This document shows positions 53,962 through 64,000 of a DNA stretch of 64,000 bases, in pieces. Each line of letters opens with the position of its first letter. Position 1 is the stretch's first letter. Below the pieces are notes generated by a model. That model was given only the letters and a program-made list of their open reading frames with translations. It made no database searches and had not been told where the DNA came from. The position numbers were made by a program, and so were the translations under genes. This DNA comes from Aspidapion aeneum (taxonomy: Eukaryota > Arthropoda > Insecta > Coleoptera > Brentidae). The DNA is taken from NCBI GenBank assembly GCA_963576565.1, contig OY755038.1, positions 135,921,348 to 135,985,347 on the forward strand. The letters are read 5' to 3'.

Positions 53962-55785
53962 CAGGGTGGGCCAAAAAAACCTGGACATTTTTTTTTATTA
54001 TAACTTTTGAACTATACAATCGATATTAATGGGACAAACTGCACTTGCCAAAGAATTAATCAGAGTTTTGACTAATTTATCATTTTTTGTCTGCCATCTC
54101 AAAATCCAAGATAGCGGACGAAATTAAAATGTACCTTTCAAAGATGCTCGTTTATTCTTGTGTTGCGCATATGTTCTAATTATTTTTTTAAATTAGTAAG
54201 AAAGCTGCGTTCTTGCCAGGCACGACAAGGTACGATTCAGCAAAATTGGTTCAGTGGTTCTATAAAAAAATATTTTTGTTCAACCATTGTTTTGCATATT
54301 ATACGATTGCTTGCCAATCATGTCTGCATTTATTTACTTATAAATTCATTACTACTGAACCGATGTTAGTGGAAATAAACAACATCCTGGTGAGAATTGA
54401 TTGCTTTTTTAAGATCATGATCAAAGTTATCGCCATCTTAAATTTTAAGATGGCGGATAGAATTATTCTTGATTCTTTAAAATGGCGTGTTTATTCTTAT
54501 TTTCCGAAAATGTTTTAGATTTTTTTTAATCTATGGAAAAGCACTACTTTTTCCCCACACAACGAGGTAAAAAATATTAAAATCAGTGTGGTGGTTCTCA
54601 AAATATCTATTTTTGTTTCAACCATTGTTTTAGAGATTATACGATTGTATTGCCAATCCTGTCTGCATTAATTTTCTTATAAATTCTACCAATTTTAGTG
54701 AAACACAAAAAATCGTGGTAAGAATTGATTGCTCTTTAAAGATTATAATCGAAATTTGCCGCCATCTTAGAATTTAAGATGTCGGACAGAAATTGCCAAT
54801 GCAATCGCATAACTTGTAAAACAATTGTACAAAATCTTTATTAAGCGGGAGAAAAGTAGTACTTTCCAATAAATTAATAAAAAAAACTAAAACATTTTCG
54901 AAAAATAAGAATAAAAGTGCCTCTTTGAAGGATCAAGTATGGTTCTGTTCAACATCTTAACTTTTAGGATGGCGGCAAATTTCGATTATAACCTAGAAAG
55001 AATAATCAATTCTCACCATCATTTTTCTTATTTCACTAAAATCGGTTTGGTAATAATGATTTATAAGGAAATGAATGCAGACAGAGTTAGCAATGCAATC
55101 GTATAATCTGTAACACAATGAAGAAAACAGAAATAGGTTTTTTGAGAACCAATACACCGATTTTGCTAATGTGTACCTTGTTGTGCGCGGGAAAAGTAGT
55201 GCTTTTCTATAAATTAAAAAAGAAATCCAAAATATTACCAGAAAATAAGAATAAACTCACCATTTTTAAGAATCAAGTATGATTCTGTCCGCCATCTTAA
55301 ATTTCAAGATGGCGATAAATTTTGATCATGATCTTTAAAAAGCAATCAATTCTCACCAGGATGTTTTTTATTTCATCAAAGTCAAAGGTTCAGTAGTAAG
55401 AAATTTGTAAGGAAATAAATGCAGACATGATTGGCAAGGCAATCGTATAATTTTCAAAACAATGGTTGAAACATAAATATTTTTTTTAGAACCATCAAAC
55501 CGATTTTGCTGATTCATACCTTGTGCGTGGCAAGAACGCAGCTTTTCTACTAATTTAAAAAAATAATTCAAACGTGTTTGCAACATAAGAATAAACCAGC
55601 ATCTTTAAAGGGTACATTTTAATATTGTCCGCCATCTTGGATTTTGAGATCGCTGAGAAATAATTATAATTAGTGAAAACTTTGATTAATTCTCTGCCAA
55701 GCGCAGTTTGTCCCATTAAAATCGATGGTATAGTTCAAAAGTTATAATGAAAAAAAATTGTGCGGTTTTTTTTTGGCCCACCCGG
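53962..55785. mobile_element. Long palindromic TA-flanked element, complete (1824 bp)
   Basis: It starts CAGGGTGGGCCAAAAAAACC after TA (53960-53961) and ends with the inverse, GGCCCACCCGG, before TA (55786-55787). The whole element is an imperfect palindrome centred near 54800 with internal sub-repeats carrying CCGCCATCTT/AAGATGGCGG. It is the complete relative of 15418-17230. No transposase frame. Confidence 0.85.
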
Positions 55786-56203
55786 TATATATGTATTAAT
55801 TGATTTATAAGAATTCTAATTTAATTCAGCAGATTTGTTTTTGTAAAAAAATCACTGAATAGAGTTAAAAATATACTATTATAAATCAGTACGTTTTGAC
55901 GTAGCTAGATTAAAATTTAGTGCTCTTTTTACTCATCTGACTTTAACTACGTGGTAAAAAGGAGGACGGAGATAGCAATTCACAAATAGTATCAAGTCGC
56001 TATCCAAGTCCGTTAGTTAATTCACTTTTGCTCTGAGGTACATGAAGAAATATTTATTTATATTTTATATTTATGTTCCCAATAAGCTAGCTAACATTAA
56101 TTATTATGCTAACATTTTTAAATATTTTTACAAAGATGCAAGTCAAGTGAATCGCTGGACCACATAGCAACAGCCGCCCCAAAATAAAAAACTCTGCCAA
56201 TCT
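55786..56203. other. Unassigned AT-rich sequence
   Basis: Nothing recognisable; short tract between two non-coding elements. Confidence 0.4.
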
Positions 56204-56213
56204 ATGGGCACCT

Positions 56214-56771
56214 AAGCTCACACTAGGTGCTATAGTTATAGTGTACGTGTGAGCTAATATAACTAAAAACTAAAATATATTTTATTGAACTCCAGACCCA
56301 ATTACCTTTCATTTGATACCACACAAGCCATGTTTTGACTTAAACTTTAATTTTTCAAATCTACCCCCACCTTTTTTTTAAAACTAAAATGTATTTTGTT
56401 TAACTCCAGACTCAATTACCTTTCGTTTGATATGACACACGCCATATTTCCACATAAACACTAATTTTTTAAATTTACCCCCACCCTTTTTTTAAAGTAA
56501 AATGTCTTTTATTTAACTCCAGACGCAATTACCTTTCGTTTGATATTACACACGCCATATTTTTACATAAACTCTAATTTTTGAAATATACCCCCACCCT
56601 TTTATTTGGCTTGTGTTTGGTAGATTTTGTTCATTTTTAAATGGAACCATCTCGACCCAATACCCAGCGTAGGTACCAAATTTCATTAAAATCGGGCAAG
56701 CGGTTTTTGAGTTATGCGCGTTGGTCGTTACAGACAGACAGACAGACATACAGATAGACAGACAGACAGAC

Positions 56772-56809
<38 letters not shown>

Positions 56810-56947
56810 GGCGCAACAAAAAAGTTTCAAAATCATCTGAAACGCAAAGATATATAAATTTTTTTGAAATCGGGCAACTTTTTTTTTCTTGAAAAAATTA
56901 GGATTACTATAGCTCACATTACTATAGTATAGTAGTAGTGTGAGCTA
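56214..56947. mobile_element. Hairpin-ended element with (CAGA)n, 734 bp
   Basis: Both ends are hairpins of the form GCTCACAC...GTGTGAGC (56214-56256 and 56910-56947). Inside are three tandem units of about 113 bp (56291, 56404, 56517), a conserved AAATTTCATTAAAATCGGGC block and (CAGA)n at 56733-56808. Relatives: 48719-49720 (left half), 51333-51436 and 62985 onward (right end, inverted). The Cys/Ser/Val frame across (CAGA)n is an artefact. Confidence 0.7.
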
Positions 56948-57231
56948 AAATAAACCAAATTTAATTAATAAAATAGGCATAATGCAAGGTTGTCGCTTTG
57001 AGGGATGTTACAAGTGCGTGCAATTAAGATGAAAATATACATTGGATGTCACAGAGTGATGAATATCAATTGGATAGATTCTTGACTATACTCGCGCCAA
57101 TATACACGGAAATTTTGGCGTCAAAATTTTTTTAAAATTTTGGTGTATTCTTCATCAGACTCATGGTATCCTATGACATCCATTTAATTTAGGTACACCC
57201 GGGCCCTCCCCATCAGGACTGTACCAAAAAC

Positions 57232-57347
57232 ATGGAAAAACGTTGTGACATCCGAATTTGGATGTCACGGCGTCGAAGGATGGATATGGAAAAACGTTGT
57301 GACATCCGAATTTGGATGTCACGGCGTCGAAGGATGTCACAGGATAT
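57232..57347. repeat. 54-bp tandem with palindromic GTGACATCC
   Basis: Two copies 54 bp apart of GTGACATCC, six bases (GAATTT), GGATGTCAC; the two nonamers form a 24-bp palindrome. A further GGATGTCAC at 57332-57340 lies just before the (TA)n at the block end. Confidence 0.9.
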
Positions 57348-57462
57348 CTATATATATATATATATATATATTTTTAAAAAAAATTCTTTGCCGAGGAAAT
57401 GTTATAATTTTTCTTTATGTCTTTAACAGACCATTATCTCTCTATTTAGACTACTTAATTTT

Positions 57463-58736
57463 TTTATAAAAATTTTGATTAGTTTCATATTTTTTTGTTT
57501 TATGGTTCGAACTATGTTCGACAAAATATTTATATATTGGCTATATGGTATTTTGGTTATAGTTTATTTATAATGGGTTCACAATGTTGTGCCTACATGG
57601 GATTTCTAGAATCCAGATTATGATTTAAAGCTAGTAATTAATTCTGCATCTCGCTCTCATTTCTTTGTTATATAGCTTGGTACCAATTAACAATAGTCAC
57701 TAAGACATGACCATATGGTTAAATTTGAGGTTATAGGTATCATAAGCACCTTTGGTTGAAATAGAGCTAGACAGGCTAATACAGCTTAAATTTTATATAG
57801 CTATTCCCGATAGCTGGTTTGTTTTTTTTTTCATATAGTTTTTTATAACCAAAATACACATTTTTGTTTTTTTCTAAACTTAGGTGATATTTGTGTCCCG
57901 AAAAGATAAATAATTTGATGTCAATAGACTAAAGTTTTATTTGGTAATTCTACAGAATTACTGTAGAGTATGTACAAATTTTGATAAAACTTTAGAATAT
58001 TTATATAGGGTGTTTTGACGGACCTGATCAGAAAATAAAGTTTTTTTTGTTTTTATCGGTTAAAAATGATTGAAACCATAGTTGTATTTTAAAGATTACT
58101 TCAAGTATACTGAGTCTAACACTTCCTGGGCTAAGATTGTTTTGTTTTTATGTTTTTTTTCTAACCTCAATTCTCGACAAAACTATTACAACATATGTAA
58201 ATATTTTTTTTTCTATTGTACATTAAAAGAAACAAGGTTCTTAAAAGGAAGTATGTCTCTTTTAAGTTATATATGAACAGTAAAATCTATAATTTTATTA
58301 ATATCTTTTTGTTACTACCTTTTTAAGAAACTGAGTTTTAACAAAAAATTAATATTTTTTTCTTGTTTATATTTGATCATTTGATTTTTATTTGTTCTTC
58401 TTTCTGAAACAAAATAAATGTTGAGGTTTGTAAACAAAAAGTAATTCTGATCTTTTATTTCGTTACTGCATTGATACATTGGTAACATGGTGATGGTAAG
58501 GAAAATCTGTCACCATTGTTGTTAATTGTGTCAAAGTAAATAGAGGTCTATTATCATTTTAAAAATAGAAAATTGACAATATTGTTCTTAAAAAACCTCA
58601 CGACCCTAAATAGCTCTACCTAGCCGAGGTAAATTTGGGGAATATTAAAACAACATCAAAAATATACAAAAAGTTATATTATATGAAAAACAATAATATA
58701 ACAAAGTGGCCCCAACTCTATTTTAATTATAACAAA
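57463..58736 (+). repeat. Repeat part B, copy 1
   Basis: Near-identical, with small indels, to 61691-62876. Non-coding. It runs from TTTATAAAAATTTTGATTAG to TTTTAATTATAACAAA. Confidence 0.92.
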
Positions 58737-61039
58737 GTGGCAACCAACGTGTTTTTTTGATAGAAAAATCAAGAATTTAGAGAAATGTTGTCAATTTTTT
58801 TTTGGTGTGTTGACTTCTTGGGTTCGGAGGAAAAGTTTGGGAAACTTTAAAATCTTTTTAATTTGAACATTGTTTACCTACTTAACTAACTGAATTTGAC
58901 TTATAACAATTTTTTTTATATATTTGAAGATTGTTTGATATCTATTTTTGTTATGTTATTGTTTGGCTAACCCTTTTTGTAGTATTTTATGTTACTGTAG
59001 TATTTTATGTAACTATTTTTGTAGTATTTTATGTAACTATTTTTTTAAGTTTTAAATTTTTGGTGGTACCTGAACTGGACTTTCTATCTTTATTCCAGTC
59101 AGTTACTGAAGGGTAAGTGGTGGGAGACATGACAAGACATGACAGACGGACAGACAGACATGACAAGACATGACAGACGGACAGACAGACATGACAATGA
59201 CGAAAGGACATGACATATAGCTCGAATATTTAGTGAAATTCTGTGCCTAAATAATTCGAAGCGTGTTTTTCTTTTTTCTTGAAATTACTTTTAACCTTTA
59301 ATTATTTTTAATGTATTAACTTTTGAGATTTTTTTTAACTAAATTTTTTCACTTAAGTTTTGTAATTTTTTATATAAAAAAAAGTTACTGTATATTGTGA
59401 TCTAGTGTAAACTTTGGACCGCATGTGTTATTACCCATGGATTGCACAGATTTTGCTGATATAGTTTTTTTCTTTTCTAGCTGAAGGCTAAGGGACCATA
59501 TTTTAATATGACCTTCAGAAGGCAAATTTTTTTTTCCTTTCTTTGTTTGAATTTTTTAAAAGAAAAAAATTCTCGTCCTGCTGTAAACATTAAGGAGTGC
59601 ATGTTTATTTAAATGAGGTGTGATCTACAGAAAACAATTTGTTTTGCTGTGGACAATATAGGAGAGCAATATTTAAAAAATTTCATTCATTTTTTAAATT
59701 TTTTATATTTCAAGAAAAAAGAAGTATTTTAAGATTATTTTTCTTGCATTCAATTTTTTTATTAAAAAAACATAACAATGGAACATTATTTTTCAATTGA
59801 TTTAAGTCTTCCATTTAAAGTTTTCATATATTTCTGGTAACACATTAGATTTCTTCTTCAACTTCTATATTTTTGACATACCCGGATGTGTCGATTTAAA
59901 TTGAGTAATAACTCAATAATTTAATTTTTAATATTAATACGCCGGATTGTCTTCTGATTGTTGGGGAGTGTTTTTGCATTTCTGGTTGGTGTCGGCAGTC
60001 TTGCAGATTACTTTGAGGGCTACTACACGAGACTTTTTGATTGCTATATCAAACTGTGCAATTTTAGTCTGCTTGTTCAAATTTTATCGAAAAAGTAATA
60101 GTATACTCTTAAAGTAATTTAATTCATCTTACATTTTTCCATCTTTTTGAGAGACAATGCTGTATATTAAAGGGGGGCAATTTAAATAAATTCTAAATTC
60201 CTTTTGGTAACTTTTACGGCTTTTTGGTTTAGTGGGTGTTGATTGACAATATACTCACAACTTTTAAATTAGTAAACTTTTGGGTTTAAGCTTGGTGATG
60301 GGGGGTTGAGATAGCCTCGAAGGTAGCTTAGGCGAGCCTTCACTATAGGAGTTTTGGCTACTGTCATGCGAGTCGCTGCCCAAGAGTGGGTTTATAATGT
60401 CAATTCAACAGTACTCTACTAATTTGATCCTGTCAAAATTTTTCTTGTGATTATGACATTAGTGGTGACTTCAAAATTTTGTAATTTGAATCCCACCAGG
60501 TAATATTGTAAATGGAAGTACAATGTCCTTACAAAATATTGCTGTATTACTTAGTTTTAAGTTTTTTATATATAAAAGTGAGTTTCATATTGTAAAACTT
60601 GCACATAGGTTTATAAGTATGTGCTGGCGCCCATATATTTTTTTTATTATTTAAGTAAAATTGTATATCACTTAATGTTTTTGAGATAGTTCCTGACCAA
60701 GCATATTTCTTTTATAATTTTTGGAATTTGATAGTTGTTTTTGAAAATACTGACAGAAAAAAAATTAAAAAAATTTTTTTTTTTTTAACCGACTATAAGG
60801 AGTGTGTTACGAATTATTTTATTCACAACATTTTTTTCCGTAACGCGTTTTTGCTAAATGAATTAATATTTGCTTTAAAAAAAATAACCTCTAGCTACAC
60901 CTTACGTGAGAGAGTTTAATTAGAATATTTTGAAAATTTATCCGGTTATTTGCACGCTACATCTCTGTAGTCAGGTTAAGCTCATGATTATTGATTTTAT
61001 GCAGAGAACTAACTGCTGGGAAAGAGGTTCATTTTGAAT
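58737..61039. other. Unassigned AT-rich sequence
   Basis: No supported gene. 58970-59045 holds three tandem units of GTAGTATTTTATGTAACTAT. The rest is T-rich with no recognised repeat ends. Confidence 0.45.
59128..59215. repeat. 31-bp minisatellite, two and a half units
   Basis: GACATGACAAGACATGACAG followed by ACGGACAGACA, repeated. The Cys/Val/Ser-rich minus frame here is an artefact. Confidence 0.85.
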
Positions 61040-61639
61040 TAGTTTCAGTGTCAAAATAGGATCGAGTGAGTTGTCTGTCCTTTTTTTGTCATTCGGGTGA
61101 AACAGGGACAGAAAGAATTTTCTGGTTGTTCAACTTACGTACGACCGTGATTGCGTAATAGGCCGTGTTGTATTTTAACCTAAAAAGCTTTGTTTTGCAA
61201 AGACTCTGAGATTGTTTACTAATTTATTTACCTATAAAACAATAAACATAAGTTTTTTGTAATTTAAATAAAGTGACTTAAAATTATTCAGTCAGTTTTA
61301 GTCTTATTAATGAATATGGATTTGTGTTATTGATTTTCTGAAGAATTAAAATTTTGGGGTTTTGAGGAATCTGATTGGTCAGTGATTGTATGCAGTTTGG
61401 GAGATTGAGAGGAATTTTACAAAAATCGGCCCTTTCTGTTCGAGATCTTGGTCGAGAAACAAGGTATTTTAATTATGTTATAACATAACCTTGAAAAATT
61501 TTTTTTTGTTCATCAAGCATGGCTTGAAATTTTCTTTATAGAATAAATTAAAACTTAGCTCTAATTTTAATTAATGGTAATATGAAATTCAATTGCATGT
61601 ACCAGATTTTTATTTTTAATTAGATTAATATGTTATAAC

Positions 61640-61696
<57 letters not shown>

Positions 61697-62876
61697 AAAA
61701 TTTTGATTAGTTTCATATTTTTTTGTTTTATGGTTCGAACTATGTTCGACAAAATATTTATATATTGGCTATATGGTATTTTGGTTATAGTTTATTTATA
61801 ATGGGTTCACAATGTTGTGCCTACATGGGATTTCTAGAATCCAGATTATGATTTTAAGCTAGTAATTAATTCAGCATCTCGCTCTCATTTCTTTGTTGGA
61901 CAGCTTGGTACCAATTAACAATAGTCACTACGACATGACCATATGGTTATTTGAGGTTATAGGTATCATAAGCACCTTTGGTTGAAATAGAGTTAGACCG
62001 GTTAATACAGCTAAAATTTTATATAGCTATTCCCGATAGCTGGTTTGTTTTTTTATAACCAAAATACACGTTTTTGTTTTTTTTATAAACTTAGGTGATG
62101 ATTTGTGTCCCGAAAAGATAAATAATTTGGTGTCAATAGACTAAAGTTTTATTTGGTAATTCTACAGAATTACTGTACAGTATGTACAAATTTTGATGAA
62201 GCTTTAGAATATTTATATAGGGTGTTTTGACGGACCTGATAAAACCATAGTTGTATTTTAAAGATTACTTCAAGTATACTGAGTCTAACATTTCCTGGGT
62301 TAAGATTGTTTTGTTTTTATGTTATTTTTTTAACTATTACAACATATGTAAATATTTTTTTATCAATTGTTCATCAAAAGAAACAAGGTTCTAAAAAGGA
62401 AGTATGTCTCTTGTAAGTTATATATGAACAGTAAAATCCATAATTTTATTAATATCATTTTTTTTACTATCTTTTTAAGAAACGGAGTTTCAACAAAAAA
62501 TTAATATTTTTTTCCTGTTTAAATTAGATCATTTGATTTTTATTTGTTCTTCTTTCTGAAACAAAATAAATGTTGAGCTTTGTAAACAAAAAGTAATCCT
62601 GATATTTTATTTCGTTATGATAGTCGTCGTGATAGTAAGGAAAATCTGTCACCATTGTTGTTAATTGTGTCAAAGTAAATAGAGGTGTATTATCATTTCA
62701 AAAATAGAAAATTGACAATATTTTTCTTAAAAGAACCTCATGACCCTAAATAGCTCTACCTAGCCGAGGTAAATTTGGGGAATATTAAAACAACATCAAT
62801 AATATACAAAAAGTTATATTATATGAAAAACAATAATATAACAAAGTGGCCCCAACTCTATTTTAATTATAACAAA
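61040..62876 (+). repeat. Repeat A-(AT)n-B, uninterrupted copy
   Basis: Part A (61040-61642), (AT)n (61643-61690) and part B (61691-62876) are contiguous here. It is the reference for the split copy at 47528-48156 and 57463-58736. Non-coding and without visible terminal repeats, so it is more likely a segmental duplication than a simple transposon. Confidence 0.9.
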
Positions 62877-62984
62877 TAGCGCATATATCATGTAAACTTA
62901 TAAATTGTATTAAACAATTCTCCCATAAACTTTTATATTCTCGGAATTATTTAACCAAACCTATAAGGAGTCTAACTAACATAT

Positions 62985-63122
62985 TAGCTCACACATATAC
63001 TATACTATAGTAGTGTGAGCTATGGTGATCCTAATTTTTTCGAAAAAAAAAGGTTGCTCCGATTTCAAAAATTTTTATATTTCTTTGCGTTTCAGATGAT
63101 TTTGAAACTTTTTTGTCGCGCC

Positions 63123-63156
<34 letters not shown>

Positions 63157-63184
63157 ATGTCTGTCTGTATGTCTGTCTGTATGT
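62985..63184. mobile_element. End of a hairpin-terminated element with (CTGT)n
   Basis: The hairpin at 62985-63022 is followed by GATCCTAATTTTTTCGAAAA and GCGTTTCAGATGATTTTGAA, then (GTCT)n from 63123. This is the inverse of the right end of 56214-56947. The other end is not in the window. Confidence 0.75.
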
Positions 63185-64000
63185 CTGTATGTCTGTATGT
63201 CTGTATGTCTGTATGTCTGTATGTCTGTATGTCTGTATGTCTGTATGTCTGTATGTCTGTATGTCTGTATGTCTGTATGTCTGTATGTCTGTATGTCTGT
63301 ATGTCTGTATGTCTGTATGTCTGTATGTCTGTATGTCTGTATGTCTGTATGTCTGTATGTCTGTATGTCTGTATGTCTGTATGTCTGTATGTCTGTATGT
63401 CTGTATGTCTGTATGTCTGTATGTCTGTATGTCTGTATGTCTGTATGTCTGTATGTCTGTATGTCTGTATGTCTGTATGTCTGTATGTCTGTATGTCTGT
63501 ATGTCTGTATGTCTGTATGTCTGTATGTCTGTATGTCTGTATGTCTGTATGTCTGTATGTCTGTATGTCTGTATGTCTGTATGTCTGTATGTCTGTATGT
63601 CTGTATGTCTGTATGTCTGTATGTCTGTATGTCTGTATGTCTGTATGTCTGTATGTCTGTATGTCTGTATGTCTGTATGTCTGTATGTCTGTATGTCTGT
63701 ATGTCTGTATGTCTGTATGTCTGTATGTCTGTATGTCTGTATGTCTGTATGTCTGTATGTCTGTATGTCTGTATGTCTGTATGTCTGTATGTCTGTATGT
63801 CTGTATGTCTGTATGTCTGTATGTCTGTATGTCTGTATGTCTGTATGTCTGTATGTCTGTATGTCTGTATGTCTGTATGTCTGTATGTCTGTATGTCTGT
63901 ATGTCTGTATGTCTGTATGTCTGTATGTCTGTATGTCTGTATGTCTGTATGTCTGTATGTCTGTATGTCTGTATGTCTGTATGTCTGTATGTCTGTATGT
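63177..64000. repeat. (CTGTATGT)n satellite, runs off the window
   Basis: About 103 perfect 8-bp units, grown out of the (CTGT)n of the preceding element through mixed CTGTCTGTATGT units at 63150-63184. No imperfect unit is visible. Confidence 0.95.

Larger units (their letters stand above)
48158..57371. mobile_element. 9.2-kb non-coding block inserted at an (AT)n tract
   Basis: It separates repeat part A (47528-48156) from part B (57463-58736), which are contiguous in the copy at 61040-62876. Both its ends carry the motif GTGACATCC: TATCTTGTGACATCC near the left end and the inverse of TATCCTGTGACATCC at the right end, next to (TA)n. It contains no long frame. Inside are tandem repeats and at least four foldback elements annotated separately. 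It may be one large element that collected others or a pile-up of several insertions. Confidence 0.5.

Noticed and set aside
56546..56917. Cys/Leu/Ser/Val-rich minus-strand frames at 56546-56917 and 59029-59211
   Set aside because: Translations of (CAGA)n and related minisatellites.
1..64000. tRNA or rRNA genes
   Set aside because: No cloverleaf with A and B boxes and no rRNA core sequence was recognised by eye; only tRNA-complementary primer sites of LTR elements were seen.

Overview
This window looks like repeat-rich, AT-rich animal DNA, almost certainly from an insect. A beetle is my best guess from the style of the BEL/Pao, RTE-like and mariner-type elements, but this is inference and not proven. 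I see no convincing single-copy host gene, tRNA, rRNA or CRISPR. The recognisable content is transposable elements inserted into each other, plus satellites, foldback elements and microsatellites.

Layout. 1-1.8 kb: a decayed LINE on the minus strand, split by a palindromic 209-bp insert that has 12-bp target duplications and carries two inverted hammerhead-like motifs (Penelope-type). 3.0-3.45 kb: remnant of a P/THAP9-like transposase. 4.4 kb: a PIF/Harbinger-type MITE. 5.4-6.4 kb: a 984-bp array of 274-bp units on the minus strand, each unit with a hammerhead ribozyme-like fold, the whole bounded by a 12-bp target duplication. This is a candidate animal retrozyme and the best find here. 7.1-14.4 kb: a young BEL/Pao element with a long intact pol reading frame but a broken gag/protease part. 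14.6-14.85 kb: poly-G and GGTTC tracts. 15.2-17.55 kb: a 1.8-kb palindromic TA-flanked element and a small inverted-repeat element. 17.6-30.3 kb: a decayed Ty3/gypsy element interrupted by an RTE-like LINE; a 4.6-kb piece of this nest is tandemly duplicated. 30.3-38.3 kb: a jockey-type LINE fragment cut in two by a second BEL/Pao element on the minus strand. 38.5-40.5 kb: a satellite-carrying element resembling Helentron/DINE-1 derivatives, ending in a large foldback. 40.8-43.8 kb: a third BEL/Pao integrase fragment and a CR1/jockey-like LINE, both minus. 43.8-47.5 kb: mostly unassigned, with one unexplained open frame. 47.5-62.9 kb: a repeat found whole at 61.0-62.9 kb is found split at its (AT)n tract around a 9.2-kb non-coding block that is rich in the motif GGATGTCAC and holds several foldback elements. 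63.0-64.0 kb: a hairpin followed by a perfect 8-bp satellite running off the window.

How the parts relate. The nesting gives relative ages: gypsy first, then the RTE-like LINE into it, then the tandem duplication; separately jockey LINE first, then BEL/Pao into it. Both BEL/Pao elements have LTR pairs that differ at only 3-4 sites by eye, so they are recent. The retrozyme array and the palindromic insert share a 12-bp target duplication and a related ribozyme core, which suggests a common Penelope-like mobilising machinery encoded elsewhere, since no such reverse transcriptase is visible here.
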